From Crotophaga sulcirostris (taxonomy: Eukaryota > Chordata > Aves > Cuculiformes > Crotophagidae), in the NCBI GenBank assembly GCA_013397455.1, contig VYZB01000134.1, forward strand, positions 1,842,964 to 1,906,963: a stretch of DNA of 64,000 bases, given 5' to 3'. Shown piece after piece: positions 53,259 through 64,000 of the stretch. The translations under genes and the position numbers were made by a program. Position 1 is the stretch's first letter, and each line of letters starts with the position of its first letter. Under the pieces are notes generated by a model. The model made no database searches, was not told the DNA's origin, and saw only the letters and a program-made list of their open reading frames with translations.

Positions 53259-56200
53259 GTAAGCCGCCGCCTCCCCGAGCCGCGCGCCGGCTGCCCGGGG
53301 CTCCCGGCGGAGCGGCCTGGCGGGGCTGGGGCAGTCGCCACCGGGCGGCGGGAGCTGCCGGGCGGCAGCGCCTCCCCCGGAGCAGCCGCCCCGCGGGCCC
53401 GGTGCCCGTTCCCCGGAGTTCCCGGAGGCGGGCGCAGCCACTGGTGGCTCCCCGGGAGCGCGCCCCGGGCACAGGAGCGACGCAGCCTTCCGTGCGAGTG
53501 TCCAAATGCTCCCGCAGCCGGAGACGCGGGAGAAAAATGGCACTGGAGCTTCTTTCCGCTTTTGAAAATAAACAGTTTTTTTTGCTCTTTTGCTACTGAC
53601 AATAAGGTGCCTTGCAAACATGGATATGGGGCCTACAGGAAAGCTGGGGAGGGACTTTTTACAAGGGCAAGCAGTGGTAGGACGAGGAGGAATGGCTTTA
53701 AATCGGAAGGGGGAAGATTTAGATTAAACATTAGGACGCTTATAGTGGTGAGGCCCTGGCACAGATTGCCCAGGGAGGCTGTGGGTGCCCCCTCCCTGGA
53801 GGTGCCCAAGGCCAGGTTGGATGGGGCCTGGAGCAGCCTGGGCTGGTGGGAAGGGTCCCTGCCCGTGGCGGGGGGTGGGACTGGATGGGCTTTAAGGTCC
53901 CTTCCAACCCAAACCATCCTTTCATTCTGTGTGTCGGGTGGTAGGTACCTGGAAATTTTATTTTGAAGAGTGCTTTAAAAGTGATTATTGAATTGTTAAG
54001 TTGCAACGCGGCTTTTTTTTTTTTCAATTATGGAAAGTACCTTCAGAATAGTGTTAAAATATGTTTAGAATTTAAGCGCTATATCTTGAATTTTTGTCCT
54101 GCCCTACAAGAGAAGGCTGAGCACAAGCCAGTGTAGGAGGTACAGGTCACAGGACACGGAGTTCATAAATCAACCGTGGATGCTGAGAAAACAGCCTTAA
54201 CAGGACTGGATCTCTGCTTTGTGTGAGGAGCTTGATGAACTCCTTCCAGCCTGAAAATGTTTCTGACGCCACAAATGGGAGGAACAAATGGGAGGAAAAA
54301 AGACCTTGCAAACCCCTTGTTTGTAACATCTTGTCATCTAATAGTGGATGGAGGGGGATGTGTGCAAGAATGAGATGGATGTGAGATGCTACATTAGTTA
54401 AAATGTGAGATTTTGCTTTGGTGCTGTTTTACTGGGTTTTTTCACATTGCAAAGTTGTCCTCTGATTACGTGGTTCCATCATTTGAAACTTTAATAACTG
54501 TGGGATATAATAGATTCTTATATTGGCAAATTAAATACATTAAGTCTAGGTCCTGTTTCTTAGTGGTATAGCAGGTGAAGCTGTGGCTCCTGACATGCTG
54601 TGGCTTAGGTATGCACAAATTTTTCATTTTTCTGAATGATTATGCTGATTGCAGTGGACATTGTCTTTCCTGTGAGAGCACACAATGTAATTAAGTAGTC
54701 AAGTATGGTGAAACCTGTTGCAGTAAAAATTCTTGAGGGAGAATTTTACCTTTTGTTAGTTGATGCCTCAATAATACTTGAGGCATTCTAAATAAAATGA
54801 AATGGGAGCATGCCAAACTTTCTACTAAGGATATATCTATTTTAATAACTTTTTGTGTATAATTGAATCCTAAAGTGATAAAAGTAGGCTGCAGTTCTCT
54901 ACGTGCTTAGTGTTTCAGTTTTTCTGCCCTTTAGTAAAGAAAAAAGATTTGAAGGAAACAGAGTAGTTTGGTAAGAGAAGCTTATTAGAAATAATACGTC
55001 TTGTTGGTCTCTAGATGTTAAAAACTCTAGGCTTTTTTTCCATGGTATTTCCTCCTAACAATTTCAACATGGATTCAAAGAAAATTCGTGTGGATGAATC
55101 CTTCTTGAATCACAAGAATCTAGATGCTTGAAAAGGAAAAAAAACCAGTTGTCTTTTCTTTGCCAAAACCTTGTGCCTACCCAGTATACCTTAAGGAGTC
55201 TCTTAAGTCATGGCACACTTTGATTGCAACAGTAAGCATTGATTGCAACAGCAAATGCAAGATAGACTGCTATATTTTTCTCACTAAACTCTTATCAAAC
55301 AAAGGTACTTTCCTCCCTGCCCCATGTTCTTTTGCCCAAGATAACTTTGGACTCTGCCTTTCACATCTGGGGGAAGCAGGGAAGAGGAGAGACAGGAAAA
55401 GAGGAAGGCAGGAAATAACATACCTCCATGGCTACTTGGGCACAAGTCCATTTACTGAGCACAGCTGAGGCTTTCTTTTAAAAATCACTGAACTTAGCAA
55501 TTTGAAGTATTAAGGGATCAAAAAGGGCTTTATTTTTGGAGATCAAATCAAGTTCTTTCCTAGACTTGAAATCTGTTAGGAATTTCTCAGGTATAGAATG
55601 TGTTTTCCTCTGGTCTCCTCTTGATATTGCTAGATTTAACAAGTAGTTATGAGACATGTATTAACTAGTGCATGTAGTGTGGAAACGAGCCTGTCAGTAG
55701 ACTTTCTTCCCCCCATTTATGTATTACAAAATAATGAATAATGGTTAGACTTAAATGCTAAGAAGAGCTTATTTCTCGGAGCTTTTTGTCAAAGAACGGT
55801 TGTCAAGATCAAAGAATTGCTTGAATGATAAATTTTTTTTGATGCTTTTCTTTCTGCTTTCATCTAATTTATAATTTTTGCTCTACAAGTGAAGACCAAG
55901 CACCAGTGTATAGTCAGATTCGCAGAACAGTCCTGATGCGCTGTCAGTGTTCTAAGATTCTACAAAGTGCAGTTGGGAAGATGTTGCAGATAAGACTAAT
56001 ACCTACAACTTTGAGTCGCTTCTTACTAAATCTCTGTAGGATCAATGCTGCAGGACTTCTTCCTGGAATACAGGCTTCATTCCACATGTGAATGTGGAGT
56101 CCCTAGAAAAATATAAATAGCAAAAGGAAGATTGTATGTTTTCTGATATGCAAGTATGTTCTTAATGAGAAAGTGATTAGGAATTAAAGCCTAAAGCAAT

Positions 56201-56895
56201 ATCTATGTGCAATATTAAATTGATGAAGAACTGACTACTTGAAGCACTACAGTAGTTATATACTGTACTGTGGGATAATGGTATATTTGTATTTATATGA
56301 AAAGAATTGGATACTTTAGTAAAATGACTTTTGTAGAAATTAACTTACATATAAAATGTTGCTTCATGTTCCACTTAAGTTTGGCTTTTGCTCTAAGTCT
56401 AGATTTTAAATTAGGTGGCTAAACTCAGCTTACTAATTAATGTTTGATTTCTTCCCCATCCCTTCCTTTCCTCAGTCTGTATGATCAGTATGTTTATTAC
56501 CTGTAGTTTAACTGGCCTTCTCAATGCAGTTGCAGTCAAGACATATATGATTGTGCACTTTGAAACAACTGGGGTTTAGTACCTTTAGGAGTTTGTAAAA
56601 TTACTTAACTCTGAGCAGAATAAAGTTTAAAAATTCTTCCCAATTGAGAAAATAAGCTGCTTTTTTTCTCCTGATGCTTGAAAGCCTGAGAGATATTAGC
56701 CACGCTATGTTTATTGTTATTTTTCTATTAGCTGATCTAAATTGGAATTTTCTTTTACAGTGGACCAACTACATTCATGGGTGGCAGGATCGATGGGTAA
56801 TTCTGAAAAGCAACACCCTCAGTTATTACAAATCTGAAGATGAAACGGAGTATGGCTGCAGAGGCTCTATCTGTCTGAGCAAGGCTGTGATTACA
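53163..56895 (+). CDS. CERT1: CERT1 (COL4A3BP), ceramide transfer protein, first two coding exons
   Basis: CERT1 is a cytosolic lipid-transfer protein carrying ceramide from ER to trans-Golgi for sphingomyelin synthesis. Its N-terminal PH domain binds PI4P at the Golgi, and the FFAT motif and START domain come later. Exon 1 (53163-53258) encodes [20 protein letters not shown] to VLSK. Exon 2 (56761-56895) encodes [16 protein letters not shown] to CLSKAVIT, the first strands of the PH domain. The junction [12 protein letters not shown] is in phase 0 and preserves the PH fold. Later exons (rest of PH, serine-rich repeat, FFAT, START) are not in the window. The gene is divergent from POLK. Confidence 0.95.
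53259..56760 (+). other. CERT1: CERT1 intron 1
   Basis: 3502 bp from GTAAGC to TTTTACAG. It contains the tail of the CpG island and one CR1 copy; nothing else recognised. Confidence 0.85.
53626..53932 (+). mobile_element. CR1 LINE 3' end in CERT1 intron 1
   Basis: ACAAGGGCAAGCAGTGG, GAGGCCCTGGCACAG, then CCTGCCCGTGGCGGGGGGTG, to CATCCTTTCATTCTG. Very similar to the 51686 copy on the other side of the promoter, with a small internal deletion after ATTAGGA. Confidence 0.9.
56761..56895 (+). CDS. CERT1: CERT1 exon 2 (PH domain start)
   Basis: 135 bp, phase 0/0, acceptor TCTTTTACAG, donor ACA/GTAAGT. It encodes 45 residues including [20 protein letters not shown] and [15 protein letters not shown], the lipid-binding beta1-beta4 region of the PH domain. 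Confidence 0.96.
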
Positions 56896-57086
56896 GTAAG
56901 TGCTATTTCATTATTGTCATCTTTTCATATTTTGAGGTGTTCCCTATTTGTGGGCTAATGTCTGGTGAAAGCAAATATGGATATGGCAAATGTTATTAGA
57001 CCACCTATTATGAAAGTTAGTTGTAACAGTGGCACACTGTGGAGCAGGGCAAGGAGTTCCTTAGTAGCTGCAGTAAGGAGCTTTTC

Positions 57087-57302
57087 GTATATTATCACAG
57101 TATCACAAGGTTGGAAAGGACCTCTGAGATCATCAAGTCCAACCTATAAGCCAACACTAACACCATCCCATCATCTAAACCATGGCACTGAGTGCCTCAT
57201 CCAGTCTTCCCTTAAACACCTCCAGGGTTGGCGACTCCACCACCTCCCTGGGCAGCGCATTCCAGTGGCCAATCACCTTTTCAGTGAAGAACTTTTTCCT
57301 AA
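57087..57302 (-). mobile_element. CR1 LINE 3' end, antisense, in CERT1 intron 2
   Basis: The plus strand shows TATCACAGTATCACAAGGTT, CATCAAGTCCAACCTATAAG, then CACTGAGTGCCTCATCC and CCACCTCCCTGGGCAGCG. Same subfamily as 31668 (terminal ATACTGTGA type). Confidence 0.88.
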
Positions 57303-57663
57303 AAGGAAAAGAGGTTTCTGTGGGCAGGGATACAGTTTGCTTCTGAAGCCTGCAAAGTTTTTCCAGAGGCTGGCCTAAGACCCCTAAGCAACTTCCCAAA
57401 GGAGGTACCAGCCATCACAGCCTTTACACTTTGCACTGGAGAGAGGGTAGTAGTTCTTTGACCATACTTTCTGAATGTGACTCTTGAACATTTCCAGAAG
57501 AAAGTGCTTTTCTGAACAAGTCAGTGCATTGCCAGTTTTATCTAATGCTGTAAGATCTGGTCTTACACTGGTAAGAATAAAGAGCATACATATAAGTGAT
57601 ATCTTAAAGGTGAATTGGCCTTAAAAGATCATGTAATTTTTGTGGCTTTCAGAATTATGATAC

Positions 57664-57724
57664 GTTTTAATTACGATTATTTATTATTAATTATGTTTTA
57701 ATTATGTTTTAATTATGATTAATG
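57664..57724. repeat. Short tandem array of TTTTAATTATG units
   Basis: Repeated unit of about 11 bp (GTTTTAATTAT / GTTTTAATTAT / GATTAAT), AT-only low-complexity DNA in CERT1 intron 2. Confidence 0.75.
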
Positions 57725-59093
57725 CTTACCAAAAAGCATGCTATAGCTTTTCTGTGTTACCATTAAATAGTCTAGTTATGTGATACAGGGAAAAATATAG
57801 CTGGACTTCTGTGTAGCACCCAAGCTCTTGGAGGAGTAGCATTAAATCTTACTGTTTATGTTCTTGTTTGACTGAATATGTTTTTTTCTAATTGAATTAA
57901 AGATGACAAATGGGAACTTTAATTTCTTACTAATATTCAGCTTACAAATAGAATTTTATTAAACAAAAAAAGGACTGATTAATTACATCAACTAACCATT
58001 TTGGAAAAAAACTTGTGAAGAAAAAGCAGATTTTTACATTTAAATGTCTGACGGGTATTGCAGTCAACTAAAAATTAATACAGATCACCTCATTTTAAAA
58101 TTCTTTTTTAAACTGCTTTAACATTTAAAACTTGCTCAAAATTGGCCTGATACATGGTGCACAACAGTAGTTTCTAGGAAATCTGACTTATGTGTACTTT
58201 GGCAGTCTGTAGTAGTACCAGCCTCTGATCAGGATTTCCAGAAAGGTCTCAACTTCACCAGCAAGAGGCTTAACATGCCAACCAGACAGAGATGGGAATG
58301 TGGAGGCAAGGTGATAGGCCAAGGGTCATCTGAAAGAAAGCATGCTGCAGAGCCCGTCTCAGCAGCCTGAATTCCAGTTGTGGTGTGAGATTATAGTTAT
58401 GCTGCTACTGCTGCTGGAATGTTTTGGTACGTTGCTCTTTGTAAAGGGAAGTTGGTGAGCTTATCTTGTGTCTTGGAAGTGTGTAACACTGGAGCTTCTT
58501 ACAGATAGCCTTTTTCCTCTTCTGTCTGGCACTTCTTACACCTGGTAACTTGGAATGCAATCCTTACAGTTTATTCAATTCTCAAGTATATTGAGAAGAA
58601 GACTATGGAGTTGGAGAAAGTAAATGTGTGCAAAGTTCTAAAAGTTAATCTTATACTTCAGTTGTTTTCATTCAGACTCATGCTTTGTGAGTGGTATTTG
58701 ACAATTTAATTGGTTGATTGTGGTTTGAGGTGGCATCTTGGAAAACCAGTAATCTCCAGCTAACTATTTCTAGCTGCAATTAGTGATTGTGTGAGTGTTA
58801 GATGTTCAGGATCATTTCTTGTCTCTAGGATATTTATGTTTACTTTTGGAACTGTCGTGCGATTGTTCTGTCTCTTACTTTTCAGAAGCTATTCTTCTAA
58901 GCCAGAGCTTTAGCATGAATACTTTTGGTTTGATAGTTGTTTGGTAGCAAATTGGATTTTTTGAAACATCTTTTCAATAGAAAACTAATTATATTTAAAG
59001 AAAAATGTTGAAAGAATTCTTCCTGAGGTATACAGTTAATCTTTACTTCCATGTCCTTGTCATATCTTACTAACTATAAGCTTACTAGCATGT

Positions 59094-59135
59094 AATAATA
59101 ATAAATTAATAATAATAATAATATTAATAATAAAA
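59094..59135. repeat. (AAT)n microsatellite
   Basis: Imperfect AATAATAAT array in CERT1 intron 2. Confidence 0.9.
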
Positions 59136-60734
59136 TGTTGAGATACTAATGTGTGAAAACTACTGTTGCTGTCAATGGAATTTACTCTTTACAGTATGTT
59201 TTATCATACCTTGGTAGAGAGGAGAAGGCAGTTTTCTTAGTGGCTTAATATTCACTAGCACTGGTGTGATGTAATTGGTATCTTAATCTTGAATAGTCTT
59301 TCACTATACTGTAAGTTTAGTTTTTCTTAGTCTTGCTGATCCAGAATCAGGCATAAGAAGTACCTGTCTCCTGATGTAGTGTATTTCAGTAAGCTTTCCT
59401 TCAGTACAAAGCGGGACATACATGGTATGAGATAGTGTTGATGGCTCTGATGCTTCCTCCTAGGAAAAGGTGATCGGATTTTCATGAAGCTTTCTCTTAA
59501 GCACTCAGACCAGATATGCACGTTTGGATTCAACAGGGAATGTAATGATTTTCCATGTGTAACGAATGCTATAGTAACTGCGTGCAGGATGTCTACTTTT
59601 GTTGATGTATAAGCATAAATTTGGAAGGCTGCTGTTACTGACTGGTCTTATTGTACTTCCAGCAGTGAAGATCAGCCTAGTCATAGTATAAATTGAGACA
59701 TGAATGTTGTATTCAGAAAGTTGCACTTGCTTGTGCTCTTGTTTTATCATTCATATCACACTGGGCAGAGATTGATAGACAGATAATTCTACAGGGATAT
59801 ATTGAGATACTTGTCTCTACCCTCTTTATTTAGTGAGAGGAAGACTTGTTAAATTAGCTTGTTGAAACAGCTCCTTCAGGTATTTCAAGTGTAGAATTAT
59901 AATGTCATCCCTCCAAAACAGGTAGGTTCCTGTGACAATAGTCTTTAATTGAATGAAAAATAGGGTCTGTTTGGACTGCTTGCTATATTAACCAGTGGGA
60001 CTGAAAACAGCTGATTTTTCTGGAACAGAGGACTAAAGGGATGAATATTTATTGTATGCTCACTGGATCACATCAAGTAATGAACTGTCAAGAACTGGCT
60101 GTGTGAATTAAGTTATCGGGGAGGACAATGAAAATAAATACAGATGCTGAGTTGCTTTTAGCCAGGTAAGGAAAATACCTCAAAGATGTTTAATTTGCTT
60201 ATAAAAGGATGGAGGCTTGAATAGAAGTTAGGAGCTCTGCTCTGTGGTCAAGGGATGAGATGAAATTATGGGTATTATAGAAAGTTCATATATGCACAGA
60301 TTTAAGCTTTCTTACATTGATCTAGCCTGGACATCCTAAATTACTGCTGTAGTTGGTTGTCAAAGCCAGATGGTGTTTTTAAAGATACCCCTCATTACCA
60401 TAAGTCTTTGTAGTTCTTTCATTCTTAGAGTCAGTGTTAGTGGGGGGCTTCTGTCTACACAATTAGGAGTAGATGTTGATGGCAGTTCTGTAGTGGTTGA
60501 TCCATGGGATTCAGTTTTGGAGTTGGCAAGTCTAGGGTCTGTCATTAAAAGAACAAACAGAAGTGCTTTGTAGAGCTAGAAGTCCGGCTTCCAGGCAAAC
60601 CGACTTTTCAGTTGTACTGTTTGCCGTGATTCCTGTTTTCTGACAGTGCCATTGCTACTTTTGTACAGAGTGACTTGCACTAACTCATACAGTTGCAGTG
60701 TGATATATCAAGAATAACATGGTATGCACAGAAT

Positions 60735-60800
60735 AACTTAAGCTGGAAGGGAGCTCTAGAGGTCACCTGCTCGCCCCCCCTTATTTCAGGCAGTCTCACA
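60735..60800 (-). mobile_element. CR1 LINE 3' end remnant, antisense
   Basis: AGAATAACTTAAGCTGGAAG, then GAGCTCTAGAGGTCACCTGC and a C-run. It matches the antisense 3' tail pattern (AGAATCAC..GGTTGGAAGG..AGGTCATCTGG) with substitutions. Short and old. Confidence 0.5.
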
Positions 60801-63800
60801 GAAAGGCCAGCACTAAATTAATCCTGGTAGTAGTTTATATTAATAGATTTTCAATCCTGTTTACAAATCCTTAACAACAAAATGTTTATCTCATAATTTC
60901 TAGGGTTTTTTTCAGAAAGGATTTGGCTGGTTGGGGTAGCTCTTCTGCATGGATCCGTATGGGGGATCCTGAAAAAAAGCACAGTGAAATGCCATGCTTG
61001 ATAAATTTTAAGAATGCTTAAACTCAGCCATGTGTGAACTTTATATTTTTTGTCACTAGAGGTGACTACATATAGAGGAAGAGTTTCAAAAGCTTACATT
61101 CCAACCTAACTTGCAGTTTTTCTTCAGATAGGATTCATACTTGCCATGTTGTTTTAATCCAGTGGTTGGTCTTCATCTTCCTTTCCATACTGATGTAGAA
61201 GAACTGGATTTCTAATTTCTTATCTGAAACAAGATGCAAGAACTGTGACGCAATGTTTTTCCTTGGTTATGCTGTGATGATGCATACCCATGTCAAAATC
61301 TTAATGGAAACATGCTAATAGTTATTAGCTTTTTTCAAGAATGTTTTGCTTTTATTGTGTTATAAAGAGGTGTTTAAGCCATCCTGTGGAAATGCCTGGA
61401 CCAGGAGTGAGCAATAAATTCAGTTTATATAATCAAGATCTTTTCGGTAACCTAGGTGTTTTTTCCCAAAAGAGTGCAATTTGAAAGCACTCTTGCTTAA
61501 TGAAGGCAGTAACGATGTTTAATATTAATATACAAGTTGTAAGCCATTCCCCTTCCAAATGGACTTCTGAAAGGGTGGGTTTCTCAAGTATGTATTGTGA
61601 ATATCCAGAGCTCAGGACAGGCAAGATGTTAGAAAACTGATGTCTGTCTGAGAGAGACAGCTTACTGAATTGCCCTAGATTTGTTTTTTCCTAACTAACA
61701 ATAAATTGCTATTGTGAAGAACTTAATAAATATTCATACTATAAATTAGGGCTTCTATAAACATGCATTCCAGTTTATGAAAATAAAAACCACTACTGTA
61801 TATCATATAGCTAAACTGGCAGTTTCCAGTTTTAAGGTTCTCCTTTCCTTGTATGTAGTCTGAAGAAAGTAAGACGGTTCCTTCTAGTTACCAGCCACCA
61901 ATGATAAAATACTTAGCCTACATTTTAAAAATATGGTGAGTTGAACAGCTGCCCTTCTTCACTCTAGCAGTATTTCTGGTTTATTTTTAGTATGATGCTG
62001 GCCACCATTAATAATTGGGCATTTGTCAGAGGAAGTACAGGTTGACATTTTAAAAAATAGATTGACAGGTTAACAGAGCACACTTCATGCATTTGTCAAT
62101 TTAAACAATTACAGAAGCTTCCTGTGACAGTTTTTTTTCACAGAAACTTTAAACTCTACAAATATTTAAGTTTTAGAGTAAAGATGTGTATGTTTAATTA
62201 AAGGAGATGTTCTGAATATTCTTATTAGTATTGTTTTAGCATGAAGAGTCATGTCATGCAAAATACACTTTCAAAAACTTACCTTCACATTAACAGTACT
62301 TTGGCCTGTTTCTTTTACATTTTATAGAATGTGAAATATAAGTAGTTTGGAAGCAGTAGGAGAGGTAATGTATAGCAGCTGCTGCACTTGGAGGACTAAT
62401 GAGGGTAAACTTTGGATTTGCATTTTTCTAGCTACTGCTCTGAACTTTGATCTTGGTAACAGACCTGCTTATGATAAAAGAATGATGTAATTACAGCTTT
62501 TACCTACTGATAGGTTTGATTCAATCAGTTGCTAGTTAAGTTGAATGATAACTGGTAGCTCTTAGTTGGTGAAAGCTTTTATTAAAAAAAAAGTCTTAAG
62601 TAATAAATCCATGCCCTAGGCAGAAATACCACAGCGGTAAATTTGTAATAATTGCTAATTGCATGGGAAAACATTGTTTCCAACTGTCTGAGGTTGGAAA
62701 ACAGTATTTTAATATGAAGTGACGAGCATTTAATTAAAGAATTCATTTTCTGTGAATTGATATAGTGCTTCCTCAGAGTTAATTGCTAATGAAAAGATGA
62801 CCTAGGTAAACTAAGACGTAGGTTACAAGCCTTAACGAGGTAGGGGTATATTTAGGACACATGGCAACTAGTACATGTATGCTTTGGTGTGTACCTCAAG
62901 TAAACAAGTAGCTAAATCCAGAGCGGTGGAAAAACTTTGGCTAAATGGGGAAGAAAGCTGAATGGATATTCTAGACAGAGGTAAGTGTGCTCAGGAGTGC
63001 TTACACATATGTGAAAGGCTTGAGGCAATTGTATTCTGGAGAGGGGACTGCCAAGGAGCAACAGGAGAGTGGAGAGAAAGGGAGTTGATGCCTAGGAGGT
63101 AATGACACTGGGCCTGTGCTGGTGCAGCAGGTAGAAGTTGCTTGGAACATGGGATTCTCCTGGGCTATTGTTTTTAGCATTCACGTTCTCTGTACAAATC
63201 TGTATATATCTTTGAGTTACCTGAATCAGCAATAGATGGGTTGATGTTCAAGATAAAAATGCTAGAATGTTTCCCTGTGTTTATGAAAGTGCTGTGGAGT
63301 GCTAATATCTGTGGCAGGCAATAAACAGTTATTTGACAGGGTGAAGAAATGGAAGATTTCTTCCTTTAGTATATATTGAGGAAATTGTCAGAACTGGAAA
63401 AATGCGCATCTGGATCAGCTCAGGTGAAAATGTTCTTCATATTGTGATGAAGAATTCCATAGTGATTAAGATGTAAAAAAATTCAGTAATGTGTATTAAC
63501 CAAATATTTTCAGATTATTTAATATTGCTGAAGAATTCAGCTTTAGTACTTGCATATAATCATGTGTTACCACATACTTGAAATTCAGGCTGAAATCCAG
63601 CAGTACTTCTGTCAACTTTTTATTATCAATTGGAATATCGTTCCTCCACTTTTTTATTAAGAGAATTAATTAAGTTTTAAGTGTTCATTATTTTCCACTT
63701 CAGCATCATAATTCCCACGCGTGCTTCGTATTAGAGCATTTTCATGCTATGGAGCATTTCTCACAGATGATATACAAAGCCTTAAATAACTCCAGTGTTT

Positions 63801-64000
63801 ATTTGGTGTTAAAGCTGTGATTTTATACCTCAGCAAATTTTTCAGTGGTATTTGCAATCCTTATTCTTGCTCAATCTTAACTTGTATGCATCCTCGTGAG
63901 ATTGATTTATTGTTCATGGATACAGTTGGTTTATATGTCACCCCCCTCCAGGGTTGTAATGTTGCTCAACACACCTGCCAGGCAACCTGCTGTTTATTTT

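Larger units (their letters stand above)
52080..53520. promoter_or_regulatory. CpG island, bidirectional POLK/CERT1 promoter
   Basis: About 1.4 kb of very GC-rich, CpG-dense DNA between the 5' ends of POLK (minus) and CERT1 (plus), interrupted by a 42-N gap. There is no TATA box near the likely start sites. It carries a ZNF143/THAP11-like site (52772-52784), GC boxes (52835-52853) and a YY1-like site (52896-52906). These are typical of divergent housekeeping promoters. Confidence 0.85.
56896..64000 (+). other. CERT1: CERT1 intron 2 (continues past right edge)
   Basis: Starts with GTAAGT. I found no match to the next expected PH-domain exon, so the intron is at least 7.1 kb. Contains CR1 remnants at 57087 and 60735 and AT-rich microsatellites. 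Confidence 0.75.

Noticed and set aside
52495..53621. Several GC-rich frames of 84-250 codons on both strands over the promoter
   Set aside because: Overlapping frames in all registers with Ala/Arg/Pro composition are typical of CpG islands. Only the frame continuous with CERT1 was retained, as a hypothesis.
53259..53966. Continuation of the CERT1 frame past 53258 into the intron
   Set aside because: A strong GTAAGC donor follows AAG, and exon 2 at 56761 continues the PH domain in phase. The read-through frame enters a CR1.
57384..57587. 67-codon minus-strand ORF after the CR1 in CERT1 intron 2
   Set aside because: No recognisable domain, in intron and antisense to CERT1; length is within chance expectation.

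Overview
The window is ordinary single-copy vertebrate nuclear DNA, almost certainly from a bird. The evidence is long AT-rich introns, many 5'-truncated CR1 LINE copies (the dominant avian retroposon) and an avian-type solo LTR. It covers parts of three neighbouring protein-coding genes: ANKDD1B, POLK and CERT1 (COL4A3BP). The order and relative orientation are those known for other vertebrates (CERT1 and POLK head to head, ANKDD1B downstream of POLK). All identifications come from reading translated exons; no database search was run.

Layout. Positions 1-14,715 (minus strand) hold the 5' part of ANKDD1B. Six in-phase ankyrin-repeat exons are visible at 10,447-1,521 (201 codons). A possible first coding exon lies in a small CpG-rich patch at 14,690-14,715 and is cut by an N gap (14,435-14,689). 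The remaining repeats and the death domain lie beyond the left edge. Positions 15,000-18,471 are the POLK 3' flank and 3' UTR. Positions 18,472-42,555 (minus) hold the complete POLK coding sequence: 14 coding exons with consistent phases, giving a predicted 866-residue DNA polymerase kappa with N-clasp, catalytic residues, two UBZ4 zinc fingers and a C-terminal PIP box. A 10-kb first intron (42,597 to about 52,571) leads to a CpG island (about 52,080-53,520). That island is the shared bidirectional promoter of POLK and CERT1 and carries ZNF143/THAP11-like, YY1-like and GC-box motifs. CERT1 (plus) begins at 53,163 with exon 1, and exon 2 (start of the PH domain) is at 56,761-56,895. The rest of the window is CERT1 intron 2.

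The genes are neighbours, not a pathway. POLK is a Y-family translesion polymerase acting in the nucleus. CERT1 moves ceramide from ER to Golgi. ANKDD1B is a poorly characterised ankyrin/death-domain protein. The only visible functional link is the shared CERT1/POLK promoter.

I found no previously undescribed system. The more useful leads are: an open in-frame N-terminal extension upstream of the CERT1 ATG; a strong, frame-preserving internal splice donor in the large POLK exon that would remove both ubiquitin-binding zinc fingers; a U2 snRNA 5' fragment in POLK intron 1; a solo LTR with a perfect 5-bp target duplication; an inverted CR1 cluster beside the ANKDD1B gap; and a CTCF-like motif inside a POLK coding exon.
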